Position numbers and translations under genes: made by a program. Shown here one piece after another: positions 21,431 to 30,068 of a stretch of 64,000 nucleotides of DNA (positions within the stretch are counted from its first letter, which is position 1; each line of letters begins with the position of its first letter). Below the pieces are notes generated by a model, which was not told the origin of the DNA, did no database searches, and saw nothing but the letters and a program-made list of their open reading frames with translations. The stretch is taken from positions 186,001-250,000 of the forward strand of contig NZ_FVZC01000008.1 in assembly GCF_900166585.1 (NCBI RefSeq). The letters are read 5' to 3'. The DNA comes from Mesobacillus jeotgali. GTDB lineage: Bacteria > Bacillota > Bacilli > Bacillales > Cytobacillaceae.

Positions 21431-22396
21431 ATGGAACGTAGCTTAACGATGGAGCTGGTCCGCGTGACAGAGGCGGCAGCGCTTGCTTCAGCCCGCTGGA
21501 TGGGTCGCGGAAAAAAAGACGAAGCTGATGATGCTGCAACGTCGGCAATGAGAGATGTTTTTGACACCATCCCGATGAAAGGAACAGTGGTTATCGGCGA
21601 AGGTGAGATGGATGAAGCACCGATGCTGTATATCGGTGAAAAACTGGGGACAGGCTATGGTCCGCGCCTGGATGTCGCTGTCGATCCTTTGGAGGGAACG
21701 AACATTGTAGCGTCTGGCGGCTGGAATGCCCTGGCAGTGCTTGCGGTAGCGGATAACGGCAACCTGCTGCATGCACCTGACATGTATATGGATAAATTGG
21801 CAGTGGGTCCTGAAGCAGTTGGAATGGTCGATATTAATGCCTCTGTCCTCGATAACCTGAAGGCAGTCGCGAAAGCGAAGAATAAGGATATTGAAGACGT
21901 GGTCGCAACTGTATTGAACCGTCCTCGCCACGAGCATATCATTGCCCAGCTTCGCGAAGCAGGAGCAAGGATTAAATTGATCAATGACGGAGATGTAGCT
22001 GGTGCTATCAACACTGCATTCGATTTTACCGGTGTGGATATCCTGTTTGGCTCTGGCGGAGCACCTGAAGGGGTCATTGCTGCAGTAGCATTGAAAAGCC
22101 TTGGAGGAGAAATCCAGGGTAAATTGCTCCCTCAAAACGACGCCGAGATTGAACGATGCAAGAAAATGGGCATCGATCTCAATAAAGTCCTTCTTATGGA
22201 AGATTTCGTCCGCGGCGACGATGCGATTTTCGCTGCCACAGGCGTGACCGATGGCGAGCTGCTAAAGGGAGTCCAGTTCAAAGGCTCATACGGCTCAACC
22301 CACTCAGTCGTCATGCGCGCAAAATCAGGTACTGTGCGTTTCATTGAAGGCCAGCATAGTCTGAAGAAAAAACCTCACTTAGTAATGAAATCATAA
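21431..22396 (+). CDS. glpX: Fructose-1,6-bisphosphatase, class II (GlpX)
   Basis: This 321-residue lithium-sensitive, Mn-dependent phosphatase hydrolyses fructose 1,6-bisphosphate to fructose 6-phosphate for gluconeogenesis. Metal and phosphate motifs are visible: [13 protein letters not shown], the DPLEGTN loop (after RLDVAV), and the sugar-binding GSGGAPEG. Start at ATG 21431 has AGGGG at good spacing, although that site can pair with an upstream CCCCT. The gene order murAB-glpX-rho matches B. subtilis (ywjI). Confidence 0.95.
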   Translation: MERSLTMELVRVTEAAALASARWMGRGKKDEADDAATSAMRDVFDTIPMKGTVVIGEGEMDEAPMLYIGEKLGTGYGPRLDVAVDPLEGTNIVASGGWNALAVLAVADNGNLLHAPDMYMDKLAVGPEAVGMVDINASVLDNLKAVAKAKNKDIEDVVATVLNRPRHEHIIAQLREAGARIKLINDGDVAGAINTAFDFTGVDILFGSGGAPEGVIAAVALKSLGGEIQGKLLPQNDAEIERCKKMGIDLNKVLLMEDFVRGDDAIFAATGVTDGELLKGVQFKGSYGSTHSVVMRAKSGTVRFIEGQHSLKKKPHLVMKS

Positions 22397-22430
22397 TATT
22401 TTTTTTAGATGAACTGCAAACCCTTACAAA

Positions 22431-22470
22431 ACAGCTCCCTTTACCGCATATTTTAGGTGAAGGGAGCTGT
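22431..22470. terminator. Hairpin after glpX
   Basis: ACAGCTCCCTT (22431-22441) and AAGGGAGCTGT (22460-22470) make a perfect 11-bp stem with an 18-base loop. The sequence after it is A-rich rather than T-rich, so termination is uncertain; Rho-dependent ending or an RNA-stability role is possible. Confidence 0.45.
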
Positions 22471-22525
22471 AAAATAAAAAGATTGATTATTATTCTTATT
22501 TAAGGGTAAAATGAAAATTGTTTTA

Positions 22526-22590
22526 AAAAGCTGTTTTCGTAATAGTTGTTGTTAAGTCAATAGCAACAAAGTTTGAGAAAAGAGCCTTTT
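22526..22590. repeat. 65-bp palindromic MITE-like element, short copy
   Basis: Between glpX and rho lies a 65-bp near-palindrome with terminal AAAAGCTGTTTTC and GAAAAGAGCCTTTT, and an inner TTGTTGTTA/TAGCAACAA pair. Its right part, 32 bp, is identical in reverse complement to 42932-42963, and its left part matches the other end of that longer element. TTTTAAAAA occurs at both edges (22521 and 22587), resembling a target duplication. The rest of this 354-bp spacer, before and after, is AT-rich with no gene. Confidence 0.75.
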
Positions 22591-22750
22591 AAAAATATGC
22601 TTATGTTAAAAATTCACTGATGTTTTACCTTCATTTATTCCTTCTTACAACCTTCAAAGGAACTCATTTCTTCTTTTTCCATCCATACGCTGAAATTCTT
22701 ATACATTTTTTTATGGGGGAAATCGAAATATTTTAAGGCGTGGTGACATT

Positions 22751-24022
22751 ATGGAAGTAAATATTTCAAGCTTAGAAAATATGAAATTGAAAGAGCTTTA
22801 TGAACTTGCAAAGGAGTATAAAGTCTCTTACTACAGCAAGTTGACGAAAAAAGAACTTATTTTTGCTATTTTAAAAGCACGTGCTGAACAGCAGGGTTAT
22901 TTTTTCATGGAAGGCGTCCTGGAAATCATCCAGTCTGAGGGCTTTGGTTTCCTCCGTCCGATCAATTACTCGCCTAGCTCTGAGGATATTTATATCTCGG
23001 CTTCGCAAATCCGCCGTTTTGACCTGAGGAATGGGGATAAAGTATCCGGAAAAGTCCGTCCTCCTAAGGAAAATGAACGTTATTTCGGCTTGCTTCAGGT
23101 CGAGGCAGTCAATGGTGATGACCCTGAATCTGCAAAGGAAAGGGTTCATTTTCCAGGCTTGACCCCGCTGTATCCTGACCGACAGATGAAGCTTGAGACA
23201 ACTCATAACAAAGTGTCTACAAGAATCATGGATGTCCTCGCGCCTGTGGGCTTCGGACAACGTGGCTTGATTGTTGCTCCGCCAAAGGCTGGCAAAACGA
23301 TGCTGATCAAAGAAATCGCCAACAGCATCACAACGAATCATCCGGAAGCTGAACTGATCGTGCTGTTAATTGATGAGCGTCCTGAAGAGGTAACAGATAT
23401 TGAACGTTCTGTTGCGGGCGACGTTGTCAGCTCTACATTTGATGAGGTGCCTGAAAACCATATCAAAGTGGCTGAGCTTGTTCTTGAGCGTGCAATGCGT
23501 CTTGTCGAGCACAAGCGTGACGTCATTATCCTGATGGATAGCATCACCCGTCTTGCCCGTGCCTATAACCTTGTCATTCCGCCAAGCGGACGTACATTAT
23601 CCGGCGGTATTGACCCTGCTGCATTCCACCGTCCCAAGCGCTTTTTCGGTGCTGCCCGTAATATCGAGGAAGGCGGCAGCTTGACGATTCTGGCGACGGC
23701 GCTTGTAGATACAGGCTCACGTATGGATGATGTCATTTACGAGGAATTCAAAGGAACAGGTAATATGGAACTTCACCTTGACCGTTCTCTTGCTGAAAGA
23801 AGAATCTTCCCGGCAATCGACATTCGCCGATCAGGAACACGGAAAGAAGAATTGCTCATTCCGAAGGATCATCTGGACAAGCTTTGGGCAATCCGCAAAT
23901 CGATGTCGGATTCCCCGGACTTCGCGGAGAAATTCCTGCGCAAGCTAAGACAGTCAAAGTCGAATGAAGATTTCTTCGCTGTACTTGGCGAGGAAATGAA
24001 AGGCAATAACAAACGTTCATGA
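22751..24022 (+). CDS. rho: Transcription termination factor Rho
   Basis: Rho is a hexameric RNA-dependent ATPase helicase that terminates transcription and suppresses antisense RNA. The 423-residue protein has the N-terminal SAP-like helical part ([19 protein letters not shown]), the cold-shock-type RNA-binding domain ([16 protein letters not shown], about residues 53-68), and the ATPase core with Walker [10 protein letters not shown], Walker [17 protein letters not shown] and the Q-loop region with RTLSGGID. Length is normal. Ribosome-site sequence before ATG 22751 is weak (GGCGTGGTGA). rpmE follows with its own promoter. Confidence 0.97.
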   Translation: MEVNISSLENMKLKELYELAKEYKVSYYSKLTKKELIFAILKARAEQQGYFFMEGVLEIIQSEGFGFLRPINYSPSSEDIYISASQIRRFDLRNGDKVSGKVRPPKENERYFGLLQVEAVNGDDPESAKERVHFPGLTPLYPDRQMKLETTHNKVSTRIMDVLAPVGFGQRGLIVAPPKAGKTMLIKEIANSITTNHPEAELIVLLIDERPEEVTDIERSVAGDVVSSTFDEVPENHIKVAELVLERAMRLVEHKRDVIILMDSITRLARAYNLVIPPSGRTLSGGIDPAAFHRPKRFFGAARNIEEGGSLTILATALVDTGSRMDDVIYEEFKGTGNMELHLDRSLAERRIFPAIDIRRSGTRKEELLIPKDHLDKLWAIRKSMSDSPDFAEKFLRKLRQSKSNEDFFAVLGEEMKGNNKRS

Positions 24023-24049
24023 TTCCAGATTATGGGTTGAAAAACGAAC

Positions 24050-24116
24050 TTGAAAAATATGCTTGGACTTGTTATACTGAGTACAGTGTGTTTTTCCAAT
24101 AACGGTTTAAACCGTT
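24050..24116 (+). promoter_or_regulatory. rpmE promoter and palindromic leader
   Basis: TTGAAA (24050-24055) and TATACT (24073-24078) have a 17-bp spacer. In the leader, AACGGTTTAAACCGTT (24101-24116) is a perfect 16-bp palindrome about 50 bases before the rpmE start. L31 autoregulatory leaders have been described in Firmicutes, so this may be an r-protein leader; I cannot check the structure against that model. Confidence 0.55.
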
Positions 24117-24166
24117 GATTATAACTCTGTTTCGGATATGATTCAGGGCGGAAGGAGATGAAAAGA

Positions 24167-24376
24167 ATGAAATCAGGAATTCATCCAAACTACAAAACAG
24201 TTAAGGTGACTTGCGCTTGCGGAAACGAATTCGAAACTGGTTCTGTTAAGAACGAGATTCGCGTTGAAACTTGCTCTGAGTGCCACCCATTCTATACTGG
24301 ACGTCAAAAGTTTGCTGAAGCTGGCGGACGTGTTGACCGCTTCAACAAGAAATACGGTCTTAAAAACAACCAGTAA
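24167..24376 (+). CDS. rpmE: 50S ribosomal protein L31, zinc-binding type
   Basis: L31 bridges the large subunit and the small-subunit head. This 69-residue protein has all four zinc ligands, C16 and C18 (TCACGNEF) and C36 and C39 ([10 protein letters not shown]), so it is the C+ form that stores zinc. In Bacillus the zinc-free paralogue YtiA replaces it during zinc starvation. ATG 24167 is favoured over 24158 because AAGGAG lies at 24152-24157. Conserved end [13 protein letters not shown] terminator follows directly. Confidence 0.95.
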   Translation: MKSGIHPNYKTVKVTCACGNEFETGSVKNEIRVETCSECHPFYTGRQKFAEAGGRVDRFNKKYGLKNNQ

Positions 24377-24390
24377 TATAAGTAATGACA

Positions 24391-24427
24391 AAACAGGCAA
24401 GAAGCTTTGCGACTTGCCTGTTTTTTA
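24391..24427 (+). terminator. Terminator after rpmE
   Basis: AAACAGGCAAG (24391-24401) pairs perfectly with CTTGCCTGTTT (24413-24423), ending in a T run. Confidence 0.85.
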
Positions 24428-24692
24428 TTGTCTATAATTATGTGTTCTTTGGGGTACATATATAGAAAATTTAATTTTATGAACTTAATTTTCAGTCTGG
24501 ATTCAGTCGCGATTTTTGTTATAATGGAAAAAGCTGAAAAAAAGTGTCGAACTTTGACCAGGCTTTTTTCGTACCTTTATGGCATGCTGAAAAGCCGTAA
24601 AAATACGAAAAAAGCTTATTTTAAAAGTTTATTTTATAAACAGCTCAGGAGCTGACTTTATTTTTGCTCAGCGAGGAAGGAGAGGCCGACCC
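24428..24692 (+). promoter_or_regulatory. tdk leader with a 12-bp long-range hairpin
   Basis: This spacer before tdk holds a TATAAT (near 24520) and, downstream of it, GCTTTTTTCGTA at 24562-24573 that pairs perfectly with TACGAAAAAAGC at 24604-24615. A competing smaller stem, GGCTTTT with AAAAGCC, shares the left arm. This looks like a switchable leader but matches no class I know. The 82-codon frame across it is discounted. Confidence 0.4.
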
Positions 24693-25313
24693 ATGTACGT
24701 TATGAAACAAAGCGGTTGGATTGAATTGATCTGCGGCAGCATGTTTTCGGGTAAATCTGAAGAATTAATCCGCCGCGTGCGCCGAACGCAATTTGCCAAG
24801 CAAAAGATTGCTGTTTTCAAGCCTGCGATTGATAACCGCTACAGCGAAGAATCGGTTGTATCACACAACGGAACAGCAGTTACTGCCAAGCCTATTGCCA
24901 ACTCTACTGATATTTTCAAGCATATCAACCCTGATATCGATGTGATTGCCATCGATGAAGTCCAGTTTTTCGACAATGAAATCCTTCAGGTTGTCCAGCA
25001 CCTGGCAGACAGCGGATACCGCGTCATCGTTGCAGGTCTTGACCAGGATTTCCGCGGCGAGCCATTCGGCCAGATGCCTGCGTTGATGGCTGTTGCTGAA
25101 AATGTGACCAAGCTCCAGGCTGTGTGTGCAGTTTGCGGATCGCCTGCAAGCCGGACACAGCGTTTAATCAATGGCAAGCCCGCCTCTTATGACGATCCAG
25201 TCATTCTCGTTGGAGCGTCGGAAGCCTATGAGCCGCGCTGCAGACACCATCATGAAGTGCCAAAGTCACCAAATGAGCTGAAAATCGAAAAGACGACAGA
25301 AAGCTTAACCTAA
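24693..25313 (+). CDS. tdk: Thymidine kinase
   Basis: Thymidine kinase (206 residues) phosphorylates thymidine to dTMP in the salvage pathway. It is the type II, zinc-containing form: P-loop [13 protein letters not shown] near the start, [11 protein letters not shown] (Walker B), [10 protein letters not shown], and zinc ligands CAVCGS and CRHHHE. ATG 24693 has GGAAGGAGAGG nine bases upstream; ATG 24702 is an alternative that removes three residues. It is between rpmE and prfA as in B. subtilis. Confidence 0.95.
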   Translation: MYVMKQSGWIELICGSMFSGKSEELIRRVRRTQFAKQKIAVFKPAIDNRYSEESVVSHNGTAVTAKPIANSTDIFKHINPDIDVIAIDEVQFFDNEILQVVQHLADSGYRVIVAGLDQDFRGEPFGQMPALMAVAENVTKLQAVCAVCGSPASRTQRLINGKPASYDDPVILVGASEAYEPRCRHHHEVPKSPNELKIEKTTESLT

Positions 25314-25320
25314 AATAATC

Positions 25321-25349
25321 ATCCTCCCGGCTTCGGGGGGATTTTTTTA
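25321..25349 (+). terminator. Terminator after tdk
   Basis: ATCCTCCC (25321-25328) and GGGGGGAT (25335-25342) form an 8-bp stem with GGCTTC loop and a T run. Confidence 0.8.
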
Positions 25350-25465
25350 TAGATAAATGAACAGTAGAGTCACTAAAAAATAGCATGGAATTCGGTTGTC
25401 CGTAATAGTCTTGATGCATGCTACAAACCAGAGCAGGGCAAGCTAACAGCGGGAGGTGCCATAAT

Positions 25466-25915
25466 ATGAAAAAACTACTTATGCTGTTTGTTTTTGCAAT
25501 CGTGTTAGTATCAGGCTGCGCTCAGGACAATGCGGAATCTGTTTATGACAAAGATGAAGATCAGGCAGGTGTGGATCTTAATCGGGAACATGATGGCGTC
25601 CGTCACGGGGATGGTCCGAATTTCTCCAGGGATCAGGATGATGGCATGACCATGACCGACCAGAATCCAAATTTGCTGAACACCGATAACGAGAACCGCC
25701 ATAGTTTTTCCCAGGATGTCCAAAAAGCCAAGGATGTCATATCTGATGCGGGGTATGAACCAGGTTCGATTTGGATCAATGGCGGAGAAATGAATGTAAC
25801 TGCTCAGCTTCAGGGTCGCGTGACTAAAAAAGACCGTGATAATGCCCAAAAGAAATTGCATGACATGCTCACCAAAGCGTTGCCTCGATATGACATCAAT
25901 GTGAAAATTGATTAA
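25466..25915 (+). CDS. Putative lipoprotein, sporulation YhcN/YlaJ-like
   Basis: This 149-residue protein has a lipoprotein signal, MKKLLMLFVFAIVLVSGC, with the lipobox LVSGC, so the mature protein would be anchored by Cys18 outside the membrane. The middle is acidic and low-complexity; the last roughly 70 residues (QKAKDVISDAGYEPGSIWIN, MNVTAQLQGRVTKKDRDNA) look folded and resemble the C-terminal domain of Bacillus YhcN/YlaJ-type spore lipoproteins. That resemblance is from memory and moderate. GGGAGGTG precedes ATG 25466. It stands alone between two terminators. Confidence 0.7.
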   Translation: MKKLLMLFVFAIVLVSGCAQDNAESVYDKDEDQAGVDLNREHDGVRHGDGPNFSRDQDDGMTMTDQNPNLLNTDNENRHSFSQDVQKAKDVISDAGYEPGSIWINGGEMNVTAQLQGRVTKKDRDNAQKKLHDMLTKALPRYDINVKID

Positions 25916-25925
25916 AGAAATGCAG

Positions 25926-25965
25926 CGAAACAGCATGCTCTACTTGAGGGCATGCTGTTTCGTTT
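25926..25965 (+). terminator. Terminator after the lipoprotein gene
   Basis: CGAAACAGCATGC (25926-25938) pairs perfectly over 13 bp with GCATGCTGTTTCG (25950-25962), then TTT. Confidence 0.75.
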
Positions 25966-26000
25966 GAGCTTGCCTAGACACCTTGCTGCTGATTATGGCT

Positions 26001-26029
26001 TTGACTGAGAATGGCACCTATACTATAAT
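26001..26029 (+). promoter_or_regulatory. prfA-prmC promoter
   Basis: TTGACT (26001-26006) and TATAAT (26024-26029) with a 17-bp spacer, about 80 bp upstream of prfA. Confidence 0.75.
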
Positions 26030-26108
26030 TAGAATGTTATGCTATGAACTTTTACAAAGACTTTTTTAAATCCATTTTTAAAGGATATGAAAATAGAGGT
26101 GAGTGTCC

Positions 26109-27182
26109 GTGTTTGATCGTCTTCAAGCAGTTGAGGATCGTTATGAAAGATTGAATGAGCTATTGAGTGACCCGGAAATTGTCAATGACTCCAAGAAGCT
26201 CCGCGAGTATTCCAAGGAGCAGTCCGACATCCAGGAAACCGTCATGGCTTATCGTGAATATAAGGAAGTAAAGGAGCAATTGGCCGATGCAAAGGCTATG
26301 CTCGAAGAAAAGCTTGATGCTGACATGCGTGAAATGGTCAAAGAGGAAATCTCTGAGCTTGAACCGCGTATTGAAGAGCTGGAAGCACGCATCAAAATCC
26401 TTTTGGTTCCTAAGGACCCTAACGATGACAAGAACGTTATCATGGAAATCCGCGGCGCTGCCGGTGGCGATGAAGCTGCTCTGTTCGCGGGTGACCTGTA
26501 CCGCATGTACAGCCGTTTTGCAGAATCACAGGGCTGGAAAACCGAAGTGATCGATGCAAGCACGACAGGCGTTGGCGGTTTTAAAGAAATCATCTTTATG
26601 ATCAATGGAAATGGCGCCTATTCTAAAATGAAGTTCGAAAATGGTGCGCACCGTGTCCAGCGTGTTCCGGAAACGGAATCAGGCGGCCGTATCCATACGT
26701 CAACAGCAACCGTTGCCTGCCTTCCTGAAGCAGAGGAAGTGGAAATCGAGCTGCATGACAAGGATATCCGCTTTGATACATTCGCATCCAGCGGCGCCGG
26801 CGGACAGTCCGTTAACACCACGATGTCAGCCGTTCGTCTGACTCACATTCCGACTGGAATCGTTGTTTCCTGCCAGGATGAAAAATCGCAGCACAAAAAC
26901 AAAGACAAGGCGATGAAGGTTCTTCGTGCGCGTGTTTACGATAAATTCCAGCAGGAAGCCCAGGCAGAGTACGATCAGGTCCGTAAGTCAGCTGTCGGAA
27001 CCGGGGACCGTTCTGAGCGTATCCGTACGTACAACTTTCCTCAAAACCGCGTGACTGACCACCGTATCGGCCTGACCATCCAAAAGCTTGACCAGATTCT
27101 TCAGGGCAAGCTGGATGAAATCATCGATGCGTTAATCATGGAAGACCAATCGCAAAGACTTGAGAGTGCGAACAATGACTAA
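26109..27182 (+). CDS. prfA: Peptide chain release factor 1
   Basis: RF1 (357 residues) reads UAA and UAG and triggers peptide release in the ribosome. The stop-codon-reading PxT element is PET in [15 protein letters not shown], and the catalytic GGQ is in [11 protein letters not shown] chose GTG 26109 (giving [15 protein letters not shown], matching B. subtilis MLDRLQ...) over GTG 26103, because GAGGT at 26096-26100 then has an 8-base gap. Its end overlaps the start of prmC, the methyltransferase that modifies the GGQ glutamine, by 8 bases. Confidence 0.96.
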   Translation: MFDRLQAVEDRYERLNELLSDPEIVNDSKKLREYSKEQSDIQETVMAYREYKEVKEQLADAKAMLEEKLDADMREMVKEEISELEPRIEELEARIKILLVPKDPNDDKNVIMEIRGAAGGDEAALFAGDLYRMYSRFAESQGWKTEVIDASTTGVGGFKEIIFMINGNGAYSKMKFENGAHRVQRVPETESGGRIHTSTATVACLPEAEEVEIELHDKDIRFDTFASSGAGGQSVNTTMSAVRLTHIPTGIVVSCQDEKSQHKNKDKAMKVLRARVYDKFQQEAQAEYDQVRKSAVGTGDRSERIRTYNFPQNRVTDHRIGLTIQKLDQILQGKLDEIIDALIMEDQSQRLESANND

Positions 27183-28044
27183 TCCCAAAATGTATGAAGC
27201 CCTCAACTGGGCTTCTTCTTTTTTAAAAGAGCATAACCGTGAAGAGTTCGCAGGTGAGTTATTGCTGAGACACTATTCTGGTCTATCTCGCACATCCATG
27301 CTGATGAATATGCGCGATGACCTGGAGGGAGATGTGTGGAGGCAGTTCCAGGCAGCTGTAAAAAGGCACGCAGAAGGCGAACCGATCCAGTATATTATCG
27401 GTTCCGAGGAATTTTACGGACGCAGATTTGATGTGAATGAGCGAGTACTGATTCCCCGGCCCGAGACCGAGGAACTGGTTCAGGGCACACTTCAACGCTT
27501 GAACAGGCTTTTTCCGGAGAACGGACAAATCGACCTGGTCGATGTTGGGACCGGGAGCGGAGCGATTTCGGTTACGTTAAAGCTGGAAAAACCGGAAATG
27601 AAGGTTTCGGCTATTGACCTTTCAGAAGACGCCCTGGATGTAGCACGGAAAAATGCAGACAAGCTTGGTGCGGAAATTGAATTTTTACACGGCGATTTGT
27701 TGCAGCCGCTTATTTTACAAGAGAAAAAAGTCGATGCCGTCATCTCCAACCCGCCGTATATTCCGATTGCGGACCAGGAATGGATGTCGGATATCGTAAC
27801 GGAGCATGAGCCTCATATGGCCCTTTTTGCAGGCGAAGATGGACTTGATCTGTATCGCCGCTTCATGGATGAACTGCCGCTGGTTTTAAAAGAAAAGGCG
27901 CTGGTTGGCTTTGAAATCGGTGCTGGGCAGGGGGAAGCGTTACGAGAATTGCTGGAAAAAACCTTCCCGCAGGCAAGAGTTGAGGTTGTTTTTGATATAA
28001 ATGGCAAGGACCGGATGGTTTTTGCGGAGTTGGACTCCCGATAA
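27175..28044 (+). CDS. prmC: Release factor glutamine methyltransferase
   Basis: PrmC (289 residues) methylates the GGQ glutamine of RF1 and RF2 using S-adenosylmethionine. The SAM motif [14 protein letters not shown] and the substrate-glutamine motif NPPYIP are intact; the N-terminal helical domain (residues 1-75) recognises the factor. ATG 27175 overlaps the prfA stop, indicating coupling. A terminator hairpin wraps around its stop codon. Confidence 0.95.
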   Translation: MTNPKMYEALNWASSFLKEHNREEFAGELLLRHYSGLSRTSMLMNMRDDLEGDVWRQFQAAVKRHAEGEPIQYIIGSEEFYGRRFDVNERVLIPRPETEELVQGTLQRLNRLFPENGQIDLVDVGTGSGAISVTLKLEKPEMKVSAIDLSEDALDVARKNADKLGAEIEFLHGDLLQPLILQEKKVDAVISNPPYIPIADQEWMSDIVTEHEPHMALFAGEDGLDLYRRFMDELPLVLKEKALVGFEIGAGQGEALRELLEKTFPQARVEVVFDINGKDRMVFAELDSR

Positions 28045-28062
28045 AGGAGTCCCATTTTTTTT
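28032..28062 (+). terminator. Terminator overlapping the prmC stop
   Basis: GGACTCC (28032-28038) and GGAGTCC (28046-28052) pair with the TAA stop (28042-28044) in the loop, followed by CATTTTTTTT. Confidence 0.8.
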
Positions 28063-28073
28063 CAAAATTACTA

Positions 28074-28103
28074 GTTTAAGAATCTATCAAACTGTCCACA
28101 CTG
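28074..28103 (+). promoter_or_regulatory. Candidate sigma-F promoter of spoIIR
   Basis: GTTTA (28074-28078) is followed after exactly 15 bp by GTCCACACTG (28094-28103). This partly fits the sigma-F pattern GywTA-N15-GgnrAnAnTw. B. subtilis spoIIR is a sigma-F gene. The -10 match is imperfect. Confidence 0.4.
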
Positions 28104-28129
28104 TGACTAGTGAAGGGATGGTGCGAGAG

Positions 28130-28831
28130 ATGAAAATGAAAAAAGCAGCGGCTTTATTATACATACTCCTATTATGTGCAGGTACAATTATAAGTTTATA
28201 TTCACCGAAAAACGAAGTGACAGCCCAGGAAGCGACAGTGATTCCAAACGAAGCGATCCGTCTGAGGATACTGGCTGAAAGCGATCTGGAAAAGGACCAG
28301 GAAATCAAGCGGCTCGTACGCGACGAGGTTAACAAGGAAATCACCAAATGGGTCCAGGACTTAACTTCGATTGAATCCGCAAGAGAAGTAATTAAATCAA
28401 AGCTCCCGGAAATCCAGCAAATCGCTGAAAAAGTTGTAGCAGAACAAGGATCAACGCAATCGGTAAAAGCAGAATTCGATAAAGTACAGTTTCCTACTAA
28501 ATTATACGGCCAGTTCCTCTATCCAGCCGGAGAATACGAGGCAATCCTGATTACCCTGGGCGAAGGAGAAGGAGCAAACTGGTGGTGCGTCCTGTATCCC
28601 CCGCTATGCTTCCTTGATTTCTCAAACGGTGAAGCAACAAGCGAAGGCTTTGATGAGAAAAGCGATAAAGGTGATGTAAAGGCAGACGCTGAGGACAAGG
28701 GTGAACAAGCAGAAAACAAAAAAGGTAAAAAAGAAGATAAAACAGATGAAAAGCCAGTATATGAAGGTGAAGAAGAAGAGGTAGAAGTGGCATTCTTCCT
28801 GGTTGAGATCTGGAACAGGATATTTGGATAA
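28130..28831 (+). CDS. spoIIR: Stage II sporulation protein R
   Basis: SpoIIR (about 233 residues) is the forespore-secreted signal that activates SpoIIGA, which then processes pro-sigma-E in the mother cell. It has an N-terminal signal/anchor (KKAAALLYILLLCAGTIISL) and the conserved core AIRLRILAESDLEKDQEIKR, FPTKLYGQFLYPAGEYEA and GEGANWWCVLYPPLCFLDF. A highly charged Lys/Asp/Glu stretch (about residues 180-220) precedes the terminal hydrophobic FFLVEIWNRIFG. The start is uncertain among ATG 28118, GTG 28121, ATG 28130 and ATG 28136; all leave the signal intact. Confidence 0.93.
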   Translation: MKMKKAAALLYILLLCAGTIISLYSPKNEVTAQEATVIPNEAIRLRILAESDLEKDQEIKRLVRDEVNKEITKWVQDLTSIESAREVIKSKLPEIQQIAEKVVAEQGSTQSVKAEFDKVQFPTKLYGQFLYPAGEYEAILITLGEGEGANWWCVLYPPLCFLDFSNGEATSEGFDEKSDKGDVKADAEDKGEQAENKKGKKEDKTDEKPVYEGEEEEVEVAFFLVEIWNRIFG

Positions 28832-28835
28832 AATA

Positions 28836-28866
28836 GCCCCCTGCGTTATCACGCAGGGGGTTTTTC
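28836..28866 (+). terminator. Terminator after spoIIR
   Basis: CCCCCTGCGT (28837-28846) and ACGCAGGGGG (28851-28860) pair perfectly, ending in TTTTT. Confidence 0.85.
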
Positions 28867-28911
28867 GTTTATAGAAACCTTTGCAAGTAAATTTATTGGC
28901 GATACTTCAAA

Positions 28912-29015
28912 TATATCGACCACTTTCTCAGGTTTATCGACCACATTTGGAAATATATCAACACTTTTTAAATTATATCGATCACATTTTAGAATATATC
29001 GACCAAATGGCCACG
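28912..29015. repeat. Array C: five 21-bp repeats
   Basis: TATCGACCA-type units start at about 28914, 28935, 28956, 28976 and 28997 (period 21, once 20). Read on the minus strand the unit is roughly GTGGTCGATATATT plus a variable A/T part, the same consensus as array D at 35566. It lies between the spoIIR terminator and the convergent cupin gene. Confidence 0.8.
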
Positions 29016-29032
29016 GTCGGCCGAATCTTCAA

Positions 29033-29374
29033 TTAAATATTCTGCGCAAATCTCTCATCCGGAATTTTGTTGAGCATGACATATAGTGTCACTGGCTCTG
29101 ATCCGGTATTTTTATAAGCGAGTTCTTCGGCGCCTCCCAGGTGGACGGTTTCGTTTGCTGCTGCCACTATTTCTTCACCATCGATAATAAAGGTGCCTTC
29201 GCCCTGCATCGTTAAAATGAACACTTCAGTGCCCGGGTGCGTGTGCTTCGGCAGCTCCTGGCCTGGCATGAAGTTCAATAGGAACACAGTACTGTCACCT
29301 TTTTTAAAGACAATTCGTTTTGTAAACCGTTCGTTGCTGAATTCCTGGTATTGTTTTAATGTTTGTTTTTCCAT
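29033..29374 (-). CDS. Cupin domain protein
   Basis: This 113-residue single-domain cupin has the metal-binding motif PKHTHPGTEVFILTMQGEG, which supplies His, His and Glu ligands, and a matching second strand set (NETVHLGGAEELAYKNTGSEP). The substrate is unknown. It starts 13 bases after the truncated haemoglobin gene, so the two form one minus-strand operon behind the Fnr-type promoter at 29834. That pairing suggests a role under low oxygen or nitrosative stress, for example as a small-molecule dioxygenase or sensor, but this is inference. Absent at this location in B. subtilis as I recall it. Confidence 0.82.
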   Translation of the reverse strand: MEKQTLKQYQEFSNERFTKRIVFKKGDSTVFLLNFMPGQELPKHTHPGTEVFILTMQGEGTFIIDGEEIVAAANETVHLGGAEELAYKNTGSEPVTLYVMLNKIPDERFAQNI

Positions 29375-29387
29375 GATAGAACCCTCC

Positions 29388-29765
29388 TTATTGGCTATTG
29401 ATCATAATTGGCGCAATCTGGCTTAAACGCTCGAACAAGGCTTTTCCGCCCTCTGTCTCGATCAATCCTGTTTCTGTCAATGATTCATGCATCAGCTTCA
29501 GCCAGGCCTGTGCCCGTACTGGTGTTATTTCAAAGGGCATATGTCTCACTCTCATATTTGGCGGTCCAAATTCCTCGCTGTAAAGAGCGCCGCCGCCGGT
29601 CAGCTGTGTGAGAAACATCCACTGCTTCCTTTTGATCTCAGCTATATCTCCTTCGAATAAAGGACTTAACTCTTCATTTTCATATACCTTCGGATAAAAG
29701 GTATCTACTAACTTGCGGATTGACTCATCTCCGCCAATTCTCTCGTATATTGTTTTAATTTCCAT
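29388..29765 (-). CDS. Truncated haemoglobin, group II
   Basis: This 125-residue 2-over-2 globin has the N-terminal YERIGGDESIRKLVDTFYPKVY (Tyr B10 region), FLTQLTGGG, the proximal-His segment RVRHMPFEI and the Trp-G8-like AQAWLKLM, which together indicate the group II (YjbI/GlbO-like) class. Such proteins bind O2 and NO and act in redox or NO defence. GGGGGAA precedes the ATG at 29765 on the minus strand. The promoter carries an Fnr-type palindrome centred 41.5 bp before the predicted start, implying induction when oxygen is low. B. subtilis has its homologue elsewhere, so this is a local insertion or relocation. Confidence 0.9.
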   Translation of the reverse strand: MEIKTIYERIGGDESIRKLVDTFYPKVYENEELSPLFEGDIAEIKRKQWMFLTQLTGGGALYSEEFGPPNMRVRHMPFEITPVRAQAWLKLMHESLTETGLIETEGGKALFERLSQIAPIMINSQ

Positions 29766-29799
29766 ACCGTTCCCCCTTTTTCCGAAAAGTTCATTGAAT

Positions 29800-29860
29800 T
29801 AATCTTATTATAACCATCCAGAATGAGTGGCATAGTGACCTAAATCACTCACTTGTGAAT
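29800..29860 (-). promoter_or_regulatory. Fnr-type activated promoter of the globin-cupin operon
   Basis: On the minus strand TATAAT lies at 29812-29807, predicting a start at about 29800, with no good -35 box. The perfect palindrome AGTGA-CCTAAA-TCACT (29834-29849) is centred at about -41.5, the classic position for an activating Fnr/Crp-family dimer. It matches the Fnr box TGTGA-N6-TCACA except for the outermost base of each half. A ResD-like TTGTGAAT (29853-29860) lies beside it. Confidence 0.6.
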
Positions 29861-29994
29861 TTTTCACTATGAGAAGCTAGGAAACTATAACTAGCTTCTC
29901 CTATGAAAATTATGGAATTCAAGGTAAAAATCCTGCGATAATTTCCAATAATATTACAAAAATAGGACATCCATATTACATTCGTGTGATTCTA
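29861..29994. other. AT-rich spacer between divergent genes
   Basis: This is the inner part of the 303-bp gap between the globin and KGG-repeat genes. AGAAGCTAG (29872) and CTAGCTTCT (29891) form an inverted repeat that could separate the two divergent transcription units. No gene is visible. Confidence 0.35.
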
Positions 29995-30020
29995 GTTTTA
30001 GGATGAGAGATTCCGGATAT
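29995..30020 (+). promoter_or_regulatory. Candidate sigma-B promoter of the KGG-repeat gene
   Basis: GTTTTA (29995-30000), a 14-bp spacer and GGATAT (30015-30020) match the sigma-B pattern GTTTAA-N12-15-GGGTAT with one mismatch in each box. B. subtilis gsiB, of the same family, is a strong sigma-B gene. Confidence 0.55.
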
Positions 30021-30068
30021 TTAGAGTAGTGTAACATCAAAACTTAGATTTCAAGGAGGATGATTTAA

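Noticed and set aside
24407..24655. 82-codon frame before tdk
   Set aside because: It runs through the rpmE terminator and tdk leader, with no ribosome site and a composition unlike its neighbours.
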